From Streptomyces pyxinicus (lineage in GTDB: Bacteria > Actinomycetota > Actinomycetes > Streptomycetales > Streptomycetaceae): a stretch of DNA of 64,000 bases. The translations under genes were made by a program, and so were the position numbers. The stretch lies in assembly GCF_024753135.1 (NCBI RefSeq), contig NZ_JANUGP010000010.1:1-64000 (forward strand), in the 5' to 3' direction. Shown piece after piece: positions 1 through 8,512 of the stretch (position 1 is the first letter of the stretch; every line of letters starts with the position of its first letter). The notes under the pieces were generated by a model. The model did no database searches. It saw only the letters and a program-made list of their open reading frames with translations, and was not told where the DNA came from.

Positions 1-489
1 CGTGCCGAAGCCGGAGAAGGCCAGACCCATGATCCACATGTCGGCGCCGATACCCGGGCTGCGGACCGCGTCCGACAGCGGCGCGTACGCGAACCAGCCG
101 AAGTCCGCCGCACCCTGCGGGGTGAGGAAACCGCCGACCGCGATGAGCGAGCCGAACAGGTACAGCCAGTACGCCAGCATGTTCAGCCGCGGGAACGCCA
201 CGTCCGGCGCGCCGATCTGCAACGGCATGATCCAGTTCGCGAAACCGGCGAACAGCGGCGTCGCGAACATCAGCAGCATGATCGTGCCGTGCATCGTGAA
301 CGCCTGGTTGAACTGCTCGTTCGACATGATCTGCAGGCCCGGACGGGCCAGCTCGGCGCGCATCAGCAGCGCCATCACACCACCGATCAGGAAGAACGCG
401 AACGCTGTGACCAAATAGAGCGTCCCGATCGTCTTGTGGTCGGTGGTGGTGAGCCACTGCACGGCCCTGGTGTCTCTGATCCTCTTCAC
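1..489 (-). CDS. ctaD: Cytochrome c oxidase subunit I, N-terminal part (gene runs off the window start)
   Basis: Catalytic heme/copper subunit of the aa3-type terminal oxidase in the cell membrane; it reduces O2 and pumps protons. The visible protein is the N-terminal part and holds the family landmarks [11 protein letters not shown], then a first membrane helix, then [21 protein letters not shown] (a heme-ligand His helix) and [19 protein letters not shown]. The remaining roughly two thirds, with the other heme and CuB ligands, lie outside the window. The start is uncertain: the GTG at 487-489 has an AGGCGGGG-like stretch just upstream, while an in-frame ATG at 544-546 would add 19 unusual residues and has no ribosome site. 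It is divergent from the sigma factor at 596. Family is certain; the start is not. Confidence 0.9.
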   Translation of the reverse strand, partial: MKRIRDTRAVQWLTTTDHKTIGTLYLVTAFAFFLIGGVMALLMRAELARPGLQIMSNEQFNQAFTMHGTIMLLMFATPLFAGFANWIMPLQIGAPDVAFPRLNMLAYWLYLFGSLIAVGGFLTPQGAADFGWFAYAPLSDAVRSPGIGADMWIMGLAFSGFGT

Positions 490-595
490 GCCCCGCCTGT
501 GTCCGCGCCGACGCGGCAGATCACACTCGGACGAGGCGACGAACATCACCGGAGAAGGGTGTGACGATCCGGGAAGTGCCGGACACGAACCGAAC

Positions 596-1456
596 ATGAG
601 CAACGACGAGATCTTCGCCGCTGCCTATCGCGAGCACTACTGGGCGGTCAGCCGCTATGTCGCGAGGCGACTTCAGGGGCGGACCGGCGAGGTGGAGGAA
701 GTGGTGGCGGAGGTGTTCACCGTGGCCTGGCGCCGCCGTGGCGACCTGCCGGAGGCACCGCTGCCGTGGCTGTACGGGGTGGCCCGCAACTGCCTGGCGA
801 ACGCGGTACGCGGCTTCGGGCGGCGGCGCCGGCTGGTGGACCGGATAGGCAACGACGAGGCCGCGCACGGCCGGCACATCGTGGCCAGCCCCGACACCGA
901 GGCGCCCGGCGCCTGGGTGCACGAGGCGCTCGACCGGCTCTCCCCGGCCGACCGCGAGGTACTGCGCCTCGCGGCCTGGGAGGAACTGGGCACCGAGGAG
1001 ATCGCGGTCGTCCTCGGCTGCGGCAGCCGCGCGGCGGCCATGCGCCTGCACCGCGCCCGCCACCGCCTGCGCACCGAGATCGACCGCCTGCACCGGGCGG
1101 CACGGGGACCGGTCCCCGGCAATGACCCGGCCCCCGGCACCGGCCCGGCACGATCCGCCGCCGCGACCGACGGCCCGCACCCGGCATCCCAGGGCCCGGC
1201 CCCCGGCACACACCCCACGCCGCCCCCGGCCGGCCCGGTCGCGCCCCCGACGGGTGGAGAGGCTCCGCGCCCCGGACAGCCGCGCGGGCCGCACGCCGGG
1301 CCCCCGGAGGACAAGGCGCCCCCCGCACCCGGCCCCCGCCCCGCGAACCCTCGGCCGCCCGGCCAGGAACACCGGCGACCCGCCTCGCCGGCCGGTACCG
1401 CCCCGCTCCCGTCCACCCCCGGCGCACGCCCCCGCAAGGACCTCCGCCATGCCTGA
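596..1456 (+). CDS. ECF-type RNA polymerase sigma factor with long proline-rich tail
   Basis: Group-4 (ECF) sigma factor of 286 aa that should redirect RNA polymerase to a small regulon. Region 2 lies at about residues 10-75 ([31 protein letters not shown]) and region 4 at about 108-160 ([20 protein letters not shown], then a helix-turn-helix). After about residue 165 the protein becomes a 120-residue Pro/Ala/Gly-rich tail, which is not part of the usual ECF core. The ATG at 596 was chosen because region 2 starts directly after it; the open frame extends further upstream without homology-like sequence. The 3' end overlaps the next gene by 8 bp, so the two are surely cotranscribed and the partner probably controls this factor. 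Confidence 0.88.
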   Translation: MSNDEIFAAAYREHYWAVSRYVARRLQGRTGEVEEVVAEVFTVAWRRRGDLPEAPLPWLYGVARNCLANAVRGFGRRRRLVDRIGNDEAAHGRHIVASPDTEAPGAWVHEALDRLSPADREVLRLAAWEELGTEEIAVVLGCGSRAAAMRLHRARHRLRTEIDRLHRAARGPVPGNDPAPGTGPARSAAATDGPHPASQGPAPGTHPTPPPAGPVAPPTGGEAPRPGQPRGPHAGPPEDKAPPAPGPRPANPRPPGQEHRRPASPAGTAPLPSTPGARPRKDLRHA

Positions 1457-2543
1457 CGAACTCGACCTCCTGCGCCGGGCCAACCCGGTACCGGCCGACG
1501 CGCCGCACTTCGGGGACGGTCCCCTGGACCCGCACGCGGAACGGCACCTCGACCGGCTCCTGCACCACACGCCCCCACCGCGCCGCTTCCGGCTGCCGCG
1601 CCGTACCGCGCCGTACCGGACTCCGCGCGAGACGCCCGCACCGCGCCGCCTCGCCCGCCTCCGCACCCGGACCGGCATCCCGCTGCCGCGCCCCCGCCCG
1701 GCGTGGGCCCTCGCCGCCGCCGGTGCCGTCCTCGCGGCCACCCTCACCGCGGTGCTCGTCGGCCCCGGCACCCAGCCCGCGCTGGCCGCGCCCCGGCCGC
1801 TGACCGTGCGCGTCCACTCCACGCCCGTACCGCTCGCGCGCATGGCGGAACTGGCCGCCGCGGCGGCCCAGGACGGCTCCCCGCGCTTGCGCAAGGGCAC
1901 CCATGTGCAGTCCTGGAGCCTCGGCATGGCGGACGGCGAACCCCCGGTCACCCTGCCCGAGGAACGAGTCGTGCGGTGGCGGGCCGACGCCGGCGGCACC
2001 GAGGTCGTGGTGGCCACCGACCCGCGGCACCCGGGCCGCCCCGTCCTCACCGACACGGCCCTCGACCCGCACGTCGTGGCGGACGGCCAGGTGATCAGCC
2101 GCACCACCTACCCGCCGAGCTGGAGCGACGCGCCGCCCGCGGCGACCCCGCCGCACACCCCGGCCGCCCTCCGTACCTACCTCGGCGAGACCGTCCAGCC
2201 CGGCCGCCGTACCCCCGCCCGCACCCTGTCCACCGACGAACTCCTCGACGGCGTCGACCAGTTGCTGGACCACTGGACGCTCGGCGCCCGTGAGTCCGCC
2301 GCGCTGGTCCGGCTCCTGGCCGACAGCGGCGGCCTGCGCCCGCTGGGGGAGGTCACCGACCGGCTCGGGCGCCGGGGAGAGGCCTACGCGCACCAGGGCG
2401 GGGACGGTCACGGCCGGCGCATGCTGATCCTCGACCCCCGCACCGGCGCCGTCCTCGGCATGGAGACGACCTTCACCCGGGACGACCCGCGCTACGGGGT
2501 GAAGGCCGGCGACGTCATGGAGTACAAGGCCTGGATGCGCTGA
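1449..2543 (+). CDS. CU044_5270-type single-pass membrane protein, probable partner of the ECF sigma factor
   Basis: 364-aa protein starting [15 protein letters not shown], the N-terminus typical of the actinobacterial CU044_5270 family found immediately after ECF sigma genes. The first ~100 residues are basic and cytoplasmic-looking; one membrane helix follows at about 85-110 (WALAAAGAVLAATLTAVLVG), then a long extracytoplasmic domain ending in a motif about conversion of an attribute along the lines of GVKAGDVMEYKAWMR. The arrangement (cytoplasmic head, one helix, outer domain) resembles transmembrane anti-sigma factors, but a ZAS zinc motif is not visible. Its ATG lies inside the end of the sigma gene, giving translational coupling. 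A role as membrane sensor or anti-sigma factor is inference from family and context. Confidence 0.75.
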   Translation: MPDELDLLRRANPVPADAPHFGDGPLDPHAERHLDRLLHHTPPPRRFRLPRRTAPYRTPRETPAPRRLARLRTRTGIPLPRPRPAWALAAAGAVLAATLTAVLVGPGTQPALAAPRPLTVRVHSTPVPLARMAELAAAAAQDGSPRLRKGTHVQSWSLGMADGEPPVTLPEERVVRWRADAGGTEVVVATDPRHPGRPVLTDTALDPHVVADGQVISRTTYPPSWSDAPPAATPPHTPAALRTYLGETVQPGRRTPARTLSTDELLDGVDQLLDHWTLGARESAALVRLLADSGGLRPLGEVTDRLGRRGEAYAHQGGDGHGRRMLILDPRTGAVLGMETTFTRDDPRYGVKAGDVMEYKAWMR

Positions 2544-2546
2544 GCC

Positions 2547-3395
2547 CTACGCGCCGAGCTGCCGGGCGGCGGCGTCGACGGTCTGCTCCAGCAGCGTGGC
2601 GATCGTCATCGGACCGACCCCGCCCGGCACCGGCGTGATCAGCGACGCCCGCTCCACCGCCGAGTCGAAGTCGACGTCACCGACGTTCCCCGGGTTGTAC
2701 CCGGCGTCGATCACGACCGCGCCGGGCTTGATGTCCTGCCCGCGGATCAGCCGCGGCCGGCCCACGGCGGCCACGACGATGTCGGCCTCGCGGACCGCGG
2801 CCGACAGGTCCCGGGTGCGCGAGTGGCAGTAGGTCACCGTCGCGTCCCGCGCCAGCAGCAGCATCCCCACCGGCTTGCCCAGGATCGCGCTGCGGCCGAC
2901 GACCACCGCCCGCTTCCCGGCGGGGTCGACGCCGTACTCGTCCAGCAGCCGCAGGATGCCGCCGGGCGTGCAGGACACGAAGCCCGGCAGACCGAAGCTC
3001 ATCGTGGCGAACGAGGCGAAGGTGACCCCGTCGACGTCCTTCTCCGGCGCGATCGCCTCGAACGCGGCCCGCTCGTCGACATGGTCGCCCACCGGGTGCT
3101 GGAGCAGGATGCCGTGCACGCCCGGATCGGCCGACAACTCACGCAGAATACCGACGAGTTCGGCGGTGGTCGTGGTCGCGGGCAGGGCCACGTGCCGGGA
3201 CGCGACGCCCGCCCGGCGGCAGCGGTTCTGCTTCATGCGGACATAGGTCACGGACGCCGGGTCCTCGCCGACCAGCACGGTCGCCAGACACGGCGCGCCG
3301 CCGGTGCGCGCGGTGAGATCGGCGGCCTTCCTCGCGGCGTCCTCGACAACGCGGCGGGCAAGGGCGGTGCCGTCCATGAGACGGGCCTGGGCCAT
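2547..3395 (-). CDS. folD: Bifunctional methylenetetrahydrofolate dehydrogenase / methenyl-THF cyclohydrolase
   Basis: 282-aa cytosolic one-carbon enzyme: oxidises 5,10-methylene-THF with NADP+ and hydrolyses the methenyl product to 10-formyl-THF, the donor for purine synthesis. Tyr51 and Lys55 in SVTYVRMKQ match the catalytic Tyr/Lys pair, HGILLQHPVGDHV and EKDVDG form the substrate site, VVGRSAILGKPVG is the nucleotide-binding loop and PGGVGPMT is the C-terminal signature. Length is normal. The ATG at 3393-3395 is preferred to an in-frame start three codons upstream because the family begins MAQ/MTA. The preceding leader carries a ZTP riboswitch, so expression should rise when 10-formyl-THF runs short. 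Confidence 0.95.
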   Translation of the reverse strand: MAQARLMDGTALARRVVEDAARKAADLTARTGGAPCLATVLVGEDPASVTYVRMKQNRCRRAGVASRHVALPATTTTAELVGILRELSADPGVHGILLQHPVGDHVDERAAFEAIAPEKDVDGVTFASFATMSFGLPGFVSCTPGGILRLLDEYGVDPAGKRAVVVGRSAILGKPVGMLLLARDATVTYCHSRTRDLSAAVREADIVVAAVGRPRLIRGQDIKPGAVVIDAGYNPGNVGDVDFDSAVERASLITPVPGGVGPMTIATLLEQTVDAAARQLGA

Positions 3396-3427
3396 GCTGC
3401 ACACTCCTGGGCTGGATCGACTCTCCT

Positions 3428-3505
3428 CGCCCAGGCGCGCGGCATCCGACCCGGGCCGCTCCCCGGTGGTACTCCACCTCAGCGCCAGTCACGACCCGGG
3501 ACCAG
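3428..3505 (-). ncRNA. ZTP (pfl) riboswitch upstream of folD
   Basis: On the minus strand the leader contains GGGTCGTGACTGGCG, then GGTGGAGTACCACCGGGGAG, and after a short linker CCGCGCGCCTGGGC, which are the two conserved halves of the pfl/ZTP aptamer in the right order and spacing. The aptamer senses ZMP/ZTP, purine intermediates that build up when 10-formyl-THF is limiting, and folD is one of the classic genes it controls. About 30 nt separate the aptamer from the folD ATG, so control may act on ribosome access or on early termination; a clear expression-platform terminator was not identified. Confidence 0.88.
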
Positions 3506-3749
3506 CGTAACCGAGAGCGGCTACGAGGCCCCTGCCCGTCCCCGACAGGCCCGCTCACCGGAACCGGGCGCGCCGGCCGGTACGCAGCGCGCGCGCCGGC
3601 GCCCGGCGCCCCCGCACCGCGCGCAGCACCGACCGCAGCAGGGCCGCCGAGCACAGCAGTGTCACGGTCACCGGCGGGGCGGTCGCGGGGACCGGTGGGC
3701 GCCCTCGGCGTGCCGGCCGCGCCTTCCCCGCCGCCGCCCGGGCGGAGAA

Positions 3750-3780
3750 GGTCCAGGTCATCCGGGAGGTGACCTGGACC
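3750..3780 (-). terminator. Hairpin downstream of the NTF2-like gene
   Basis: Perfect 11-bp inverted repeat (GGTCCAGGTCA / TGACCTGGACC) with a 9-nt loop, about 40 nt past the stop of the minus-strand gene at 3822-4187. Position and symmetry suit a terminator. A short basic minus-strand open frame (3555-3809) begins within it; I saw no convincing coding signal in the stretch 3510-3749 between this hairpin and the riboswitch. Confidence 0.6.
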
Positions 3781-3821
3781 CGCGCGATCCTCCTGGAACC
3801 GCCTGACATGCCCGGGAATCC

Positions 3822-4187
3822 CTACTCGTCCCAGGCCTGGATGATCAGCTGTTCGGTGATCTTGCCGTCCCGCAGGACGACCATCGACTCGGCGAGCACC
3901 CGGGTGCCGTCCGCGTACTCGCAGGCCTCGCTGAACGCGGCACGGTCGCCCTCCACGACGCACTGCTCCAGCTTGTGCGTCATGTCGCGGCCGTAGATGT
4001 CGTCCAGCATCTCGGCGATCTGACCCCGCCCGCGCAGCACGGTGGGGTGACTCGGCTGGTTCGCGTGGTCGACGACACGGATCTCGGCGTCGTCGGCGTA
4101 GAGCGCCAACAGCGTGTTCCCGGTGTTCCCTTCTATGCCCCGGCGCAGCGTCTCGGCGTCGAAGGCGGAGCCTGTCGCGGTGCCCAT
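3822..4187 (-). CDS. SnoaL/NTF2-like small protein
   Basis: 121-aa protein with the layout of a nuclear-transport-factor-2/SnoaL cone fold: an N-terminal helix (SAFDAETLRRGIEGNTGNTLL), then LYADDAEIRVVDHANQPSHP, the helix RGRGQIAEMLDDIYGRDMTH and closing strands ending VLRDGKITEQLIIQAWDE. Such proteins are ligand-binding or isomerase-like and the fold alone does not give a substrate. The ATG at 4185-4187 follows a near-perfect ribosome site (GAAGGAGGTCACC), which rules out the longer open frame. It stands alone, with a hairpin downstream, and has no pathway neighbours. Confidence 0.82.
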   Translation of the reverse strand: MGTATGSAFDAETLRRGIEGNTGNTLLALYADDAEIRVVDHANQPSHPTVLRGRGQIAEMLDDIYGRDMTHKLEQCVVEGDRAAFSEACEYADGTRVLAESMVVLRDGKITEQLIIQAWDE

Positions 4188-4359
4188 GGTGACCTCCTTC
4201 AGGCGCCCGCGGCCCGGCGGGGAGCGGGCCGCCCGGGCCCCACCTCCGAGCGTCCTCCGGCCCGGCGGCCTCGGCAAGCGCAGGCCGCGTGCTCCGCCTC
4301 ACGAGTGAGCGCGGCCGGCCGCCCGTGTCCGGCCGGGCCCCGCCGGCGTTGCTGAGGGC

Positions 4360-4662
4360 ATGATCTCAACACGACGCATCGCGGCCGCCGTCGGCCTCGC
4401 CGCCGGTATCGCCGGCCTCGCCGCACCGGCGGCGAACGCGGCCGACTTCGACCACTCGCTCGTCGGGAAGCTCGGCGCGATGAGCACGCTGGACTCGCTG
4501 CCCGGCACCGGCATCCCCGCACCGCAGAAGGACCGGATCCCGCGGCTCTCCCAGCAGCTGGACTCCGTCAAGCACCTCAAGGAACTCAACCAGCTGAACC
4601 AGCTGGAGCAGGTCCTCGCCCCCGTGGCGCCCGTGCTGGGGCTGCTCGGCGGCATCCACTGA
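4360..4662 (+). CDS. Small secreted protein of unknown function
   Basis: 100-aa protein with a clear Sec signal peptide ([20 protein letters not shown], cleavage after APAANA). The mature part of about 73 residues is helical and rich in Leu/Gln ([15 protein letters not shown]), ending [13 protein letters not shown] do not recognise a family beyond similarity in style to other short actinobacterial exported proteins. It is a single-gene unit bounded by a strong terminator at 4681. Confidence 0.8.
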   Translation: MISTRRIAAAVGLAAGIAGLAAPAANAADFDHSLVGKLGAMSTLDSLPGTGIPAPQKDRIPRLSQQLDSVKHLKELNQLNQLEQVLAPVAPVLGLLGGIH

Positions 4663-4680
4663 GCCCACCCCCCCGGCACC

Positions 4681-4708
4681 GAGGGCCGCCCCCGCCGGGG
4701 CGGCCCTC
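4681..4708 (+). terminator. Terminator after the small secreted protein gene
   Basis: Perfect 12-bp stem (GAGGGCCGCCCC / GGGGCGGCCCTC) with a 4-nt loop starting 18 nt after the stop codon. No U-tract, as is usual in Streptomyces. Confidence 0.8.
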
Positions 4709-4862
4709 CGGCCTGCCCGGCACGAAGAGCGAAGGACGCCGGGACAGTTCGACGCCGCGCCGCGCACCGTGCGGACCGGCGGTCACCGTCGTGGCCCGTG
4801 CGGGCATCGATCGGTCGCGCGTAGGGTCGGTGGTGAACGCAACCGATGGAAGGGACCAGGCC

Positions 4863-5951
4863 ATGGCGCAGGAAGTTCGCGGCGTGATCGCACCGGGGAA
4901 GGACGAGCCCGTACGGGTCGAGACGATCGTGGTGCCGGACCCGGGGCCCGGTGAGGCCGTCGTCCGTGTCCAGGCCTGCGGTGTCTGCCACACCGACCTC
5001 CACTACAAGCAGGGCGGCATCTCCGACGACTTCCCCTTCCTGCTCGGCCACGAGGCCGCCGGTGTGGTCGAGTCGGTCGGCGAGGGCGTCACCGAGGTCG
5101 CGCCCGGTGACTTCGTGATCCTCAACTGGCGTGCCGTGTGCGGCAACTGCCGGGCGTGTCTGCGCGGCCGCCCCTGGTACTGCTTCAACACCCACAACGC
5201 CGAGCAGAAGATGACCCTCGCCGCGACCGGACAGGAGCTGTCCCCGGCGCTCGGCATCGGCGCGTTCGCCGAGAAGACCCTGGTGGCCGCCGGCCAGTGC
5301 ACCAAGGTCGCCCCGTCCGTCTCGCCGGCGGTCGCGGGCCTCCTCGGCTGCGGCGTGATGGCCGGCATCGGCGCCGCCATCAACACCGGCAACGTCGGCC
5401 GCGGCGACAGCGTCGCCGTCATCGGCTGCGGCGGCGTCGGCGACGCGGCCATCGCCGGGGCGAACCTGGCGGGCGCGGCGCGGATCATCGCCGTGGACAT
5501 CGACGACCGCAAGCTGGACACCGCCCGCACCCTGGGCGCCACCCACACCGTCAACGCGAAGCGGACCGACCCGGTCGAGGCGGTCCGCGAGCTGACCGGC
5601 GGCTTCGGCGCCGACGTCGTCATCGAGGCCGTCGGCCGGCCCGAGACCTACCAACAGGCCTTCTACGCCCGCGATCTCGCCGGCACCGTCGTCCTCGTCG
5701 GCGTCCCCACCCCCGAGATGAAGCTCGAACTGCCGCTGCTGGACGTCTTCGGCCGCGGCGGCGCCCTCAAGTCCTCCTGGTACGGCGACTGCCTGCCCAG
5801 CCGGGACTTCCCCCTGCTGATCGACCTGCACCTCCAGGGCCGGCTGCCGCTCGACGCGTTCGTCACCGAGACCATCCAACTGGACGAGGTGGAGAAGGCG
5901 TTCGCGCGGATGCACCAGGGCGACGTGCTGCGTTCGGTGGTGGTGCTGTGA
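4863..5951 (+). CDS. mscR: S-(hydroxymethyl)mycothiol dehydrogenase
   Basis: 362-aa zinc-dependent class III-type alcohol dehydrogenase that oxidises the spontaneous adduct of formaldehyde and mycothiol to S-formylmycothiol with NAD+ (also able to act as nitrosomycothiol reductase). Catalytic zinc ligands sit in [10 protein letters not shown] and [10 protein letters not shown]; the structural zinc cluster is [15 protein letters not shown]; the NAD site is [12 protein letters not shown] near residue 185. The ATG at 4863 lies 8 nt after GAAGGGACC; the longer open frame upstream is ignored. Its stop overlaps the start of the metallo-hydrolase gene, the usual partner in actinomycetes. Symbol rests on family recognition. 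Confidence 0.92.
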   Translation: MAQEVRGVIAPGKDEPVRVETIVVPDPGPGEAVVRVQACGVCHTDLHYKQGGISDDFPFLLGHEAAGVVESVGEGVTEVAPGDFVILNWRAVCGNCRACLRGRPWYCFNTHNAEQKMTLAATGQELSPALGIGAFAEKTLVAAGQCTKVAPSVSPAVAGLLGCGVMAGIGAAINTGNVGRGDSVAVIGCGGVGDAAIAGANLAGAARIIAVDIDDRKLDTARTLGATHTVNAKRTDPVEAVRELTGGFGADVVIEAVGRPETYQQAFYARDLAGTVVLVGVPTPEMKLELPLLDVFGRGGALKSSWYGDCLPSRDFPLLIDLHLQGRLPLDAFVTETIQLDEVEKAFARMHQGDVLRSVVVL

Positions 5952-6580
5952 TGACCACGCGCATCGAACGCCTCGTCACCTCCGGCCAGTTCACCCTCGA
6001 CGGCGGCACCTGGGACGTCGACAACAACGTGTGGATCGTCGGCGACGAACGCGAGGCCGTCGTCATCGACGCGGCCCACGACGCCCGGGCCATCGCCGAG
6101 GCGCTGGGCGACCGCCGGCTCACCGCGATCATCTGCACCCACGCCCACAACGACCACATCGACGCCGCCCCCGCCCTCGCCGACCTCACCGGCGCGGTCA
6201 TCTGGCTGCACCCCGACGACCTGCCGCTGTGGAAGATGACCCACCCGGACCGCGACCCCGACCGGCTCCTGACCGACGGGCAGGTCATCGAGGCGGCCGG
6301 CGCCGACCTCACCGTCCTGCACACCCCGGGGCACGCCCCCGGCGCGGTGTGCCTGCACGACCCCGGGCTCGGTGCCGTCTTCACCGGCGACACCCTCTTC
6401 CAGGGCGGCCCGGGCGCGACCGGACGCTCCTACTCCCACTTCCCGACGATCATCGACTCCATCCGCGACCGCCTGCTCACGCTGCCGCCGGAGACGAAGG
6501 TCCTCACCGGCCACGGCGACCCCACCACCATCGGCGCCGAGGCACCCCACCTCCAGGAGTGGCTGGACCGCGGCCACTGA
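5951..6580 (+). CDS. MBL-fold metallo-hydrolase, probable S-formylmycothiol hydrolase
   Basis: 209-aa metallo-beta-lactamase-fold hydrolase. The metal motif THAHNDHID is at about residues 57-65, with further ligands in HTPGHAPGAV, FTGDTLF and the C-terminal LTGHGDPT. TGATG coupling with mscR places it in the same operon, where it most likely releases formate and mycothiol from S-formylmycothiol, completing formaldehyde detoxification. The fold is seen in the sequence; the exact thioester substrate is inferred from the conserved pairing. Confidence 0.88.
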   Translation: MTTRIERLVTSGQFTLDGGTWDVDNNVWIVGDEREAVVIDAAHDARAIAEALGDRRLTAIICTHAHNDHIDAAPALADLTGAVIWLHPDDLPLWKMTHPDRDPDRLLTDGQVIEAAGADLTVLHTPGHAPGAVCLHDPGLGAVFTGDTLFQGGPGATGRSYSHFPTIIDSIRDRLLTLPPETKVLTGHGDPTTIGAEAPHLQEWLDRGH

Positions 6581-6600
6581 CACACCCCGGCATATTTCGG

Positions 6601-6623
6601 GGGCGGGCCCCTGAGGCCCGCCC
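6601..6623 (+). terminator. Terminator after the mycothiol operon
   Basis: Perfect 9-bp stem (GGGCGGGCC / GGCCCGCCC) with a 5-nt loop, 20 nt after the metallo-hydrolase stop. It lies just 14 nt before the next start codon, so the next gene either has a promoter overlapping it or a leaderless transcript. Confidence 0.65.
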
Positions 6624-6637
6624 CTAGGATCCCGGTC

Positions 6638-7006
6638 ATGACGACCGACACCCTCCTGACCCTGCACGGCACCCGCGTCCTGCGCTGCGCCCCCGAGGGC
6701 CCCCCGCTGGACGGCGAGCGCGCGGCCCTGGACCTGATCGGCGACGCCATGGGGCACGACGCCCAGCTGGTCGCCCTTCCCGTGCGGCGGGTCGCCGACG
6801 ACTTCTTCCGGCTGCGCTCGGGGGTCGCCGGCGCGGCCGTCCAGAAGTTCGCCACCTACCGGCTCCGCCTCGCCGTGATCGGGGACATCTCCCGCCACGT
6901 CGCCGAGAGCGCCGCCCTGCGCGACTTCGTGTACGAGTCCAACCAAGGGGCCCAGCTCTGGTTCCTCACCGACCTCACGGAGCTGGACGAGCGGCTGGCC
7001 GGGTAG
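6638..7006 (+). CDS. DUF4180 domain protein
   Basis: 122-aa cytosolic protein matching the DUF4180 pattern: a short strand (TLLTLHGTRVLRC), a DLIGDAMGHDAQLVALPV segment, then the conserved DDFFRLRSGVAGAAVQKFATYRLRLAVIGDIS block and VYESNQGAQLWFLTDLTEL. The biochemical role of the family is not established. No ribosome site is visible in front of the ATG, and the terminator of the upstream operon is nearly adjacent, which suggests a leaderless or very short-leader message. Confidence 0.8.
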   Translation: MTTDTLLTLHGTRVLRCAPEGPPLDGERAALDLIGDAMGHDAQLVALPVRRVADDFFRLRSGVAGAAVQKFATYRLRLAVIGDISRHVAESAALRDFVYESNQGAQLWFLTDLTELDERLAG

Positions 7007-7162
7007 GGCCCGATCCACGCGATGCCGAAGTTAACCGTTTCGTCACAGCCTGGCCGGAAACACAACCCCGGACCGGCCGGACAGGTCTAGCTCTCCGAGG
7101 CCGCGGGAAACCGCGCACGAAGGACCCGGGGAGGCCCCCTGGGAAAAAGGGGAGAAGGAGAC

Positions 7163-7867
7163 ATGTCCGGCATGCGGGACATACGTAGACGAGGTGTCGT
7201 CGCGCTCGGCGTGACGGGACTGGTGACACCGCTGGCGCTCGCCCTCACCACGGCACCGGCCCAGGCCGCGAGCTGTACGACGCAGGCGGGGCCGTACCAG
7301 AAGCAGGTGGAGAAGTTCCTGGGCCGCCCGGTCGACGGCAGGCAGTCCGCCGCCGACTGCAAGGCCGTCCAGGCCTTCCAGAACAAGCACGGCATCACGC
7401 CGAACATCGGCTACGCCGGGTCGGTCACCTGGGGCGTGATGGACCTCATGAACAAGCAGAAGGCCGTCGGGAACAAGCCGAACAAGGACGGCAAGTGCCC
7501 CGTGAACAAGGGCCGCATCACCTGCGTGAACCTCACGCTCCAGCTGAGCTGGATCCAGGACGGCAAGAAGCTGGTCTACGGCCCCGTCCCGGTGCGCACC
7601 GGCCGGGACGGCTACGAGACCCGCACCGGGCTGAAGAAGATCTACTGGCGCGACATCGACCACGTCTCCAACCTGTACGACGTGCCGATGCCCTACAGCC
7701 AGTTCTTCAACGGCGGCCAGGCCTTCCACTCGGTCGGCCTGAGCATGTGGAACCCGCCCGGCTCGCACGGCTGCGTCAACATGACCCCGACGACCGCCAA
7801 GAAGTACTGGTCGCTGCTGAAGAACGGCGACGACGTCTACGTCTACGGCCGCAAGCCCGGCACCTGA
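7163..7867 (+). CDS. Secreted L,D-transpeptidase (YkuD domain)
   Basis: 234-aa exported cell-wall enzyme that makes 3-3 peptide crosslinks in peptidoglycan. A Sec signal occupies about residues 1-36 (ending TAPAQAA). Residues ~40-105 look like a peptidoglycan-binding-type domain with Cys pairs, and the YkuD catalytic domain follows with the motif HSVGLSMWNPPGSHGCVNM, giving the nucleophile Cys near 205 and its partner His. Ribosome site GAGAAGGAG is 4 nt before the ATG. The 150-nt GC-rich leader (7010-7162) has no riboswitch I can recognise. Confidence 0.9.
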   Translation: MSGMRDIRRRGVVALGVTGLVTPLALALTTAPAQAASCTTQAGPYQKQVEKFLGRPVDGRQSAADCKAVQAFQNKHGITPNIGYAGSVTWGVMDLMNKQKAVGNKPNKDGKCPVNKGRITCVNLTLQLSWIQDGKKLVYGPVPVRTGRDGYETRTGLKKIYWRDIDHVSNLYDVPMPYSQFFNGGQAFHSVGLSMWNPPGSHGCVNMTPTTAKKYWSLLKNGDDVYVYGRKPGT

Positions 7868-8236
7868 GCCTCGGCGCCCGGGCGCGTCCCCGAAGCCGGG
7901 ATCGCCGGCCGCCGTCCGCCCTGCCGCGCCGACTCGTGCGCGACGACGCCCGGCAGGGTGCGGCGGGCGGCCACCCCCGCGTCCACCGGCGGCGGGGTGC
8001 GCGTGTCGACCGCGGTGACGAAGCCGTCCGCCGGGAAGCGGTGACCGCCCTCGTGCCCGGCAGGCAGCCGGCCGGACTCCCGCGGCCGCTTCGCCGTGCC
8101 GCAGTTCCGAGGCTTTGGAAACCGAACTCCCGTGGGGGCTTGACAGATTGACGTGATGAGTAACACGGTCCGAAATGTCCGTATCGCTCCTACTTGCTCA
8201 CAGCGCCTTCACCTCGGTCGGCATATGCTTCACAGC
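7868..8236. other. Gene-free stretch
   Basis: About 370 bases between the L,D-transpeptidase and the small ORF at 8237. A minus-strand open frame (7843-8166) has implausible composition and no ribosome site. A TTGACA hexamer at 8140-8145 may be the -35 element for the following small gene, but no convincing -10 partner was found. Nothing else identified. Confidence 0.5.
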
Positions 8237-8416
8237 ATGTCCACCACTGTTGCAACCGCCTCCGAGCGATCGGCCGCGGAGGTCAACGAGGAGATCCGGG
8301 CCCTGTGGCTCCGGTCGGGCGGGACACTGACCACCGAGCAGCGCGCGGAGTACCAGCGCCTCGTGCTGGAGTGGGCCGCAGCGGCCCCGGAGGCCGAGTC
8401 GCACCGCGCGGCCTGA
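8237..8416 (+). CDS. Small hypothetical protein
   Basis: 59-aa acidic, probably cytosolic protein (MSTTVATASERSAAEVNEEI, then IRALWLRSGGTLTTEQRAEY and a C-terminal helix). I recognise no family, though short proteins of this style with a TTEQRAEYQRLV helix are conserved among streptomycetes. An ATG four codons upstream (8225) is the alternative start. The clear terminator at 8448 directly after it supports that it is a real transcription unit. Confidence 0.6.
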   Translation: MSTTVATASERSAAEVNEEIRALWLRSGGTLTTEQRAEYQRLVLEWAAAAPEAESHRAA

Positions 8417-8447
8417 CCCACCGGCGCACCCCGCGCCGAACCGTCCC

Positions 8448-8473
8448 GGGCACCCGCGCGAGCACGGGTGCCC
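8448..8473 (+). terminator. Terminator after the 59-aa ORF
   Basis: Perfect 9-bp stem (GGGCACCCG / CGGGTGCCC) with an 8-nt loop, 31 nt after the stop. It lies 40 nt before the 3' end of the convergent protease gene and may serve both. Confidence 0.7.
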
Positions 8474-8512
8474 TTCTCGTGACCACCGTGGCGGAACGAC
8501 CGCCGCCGTCCG

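Noticed and set aside
3555..3809. Minus-strand open frame of 84 aa after the NTF2-like gene
   Set aside because: Starts in or beside a terminator-like hairpin, is extremely Arg/Ala/Pro-rich, and has no ribosome site.
7010..7162. Possible c-di-AMP (ydaO) riboswitch before the L,D-transpeptidase
   Set aside because: The leader has G-rich and GAAAC-like pieces but not the ordered conserved blocks of the aptamer.
7843..8166. Minus-strand open frame of 107 aa
   Set aside because: Overlaps the transpeptidase end, has atypical codon use and no recognisable motif.
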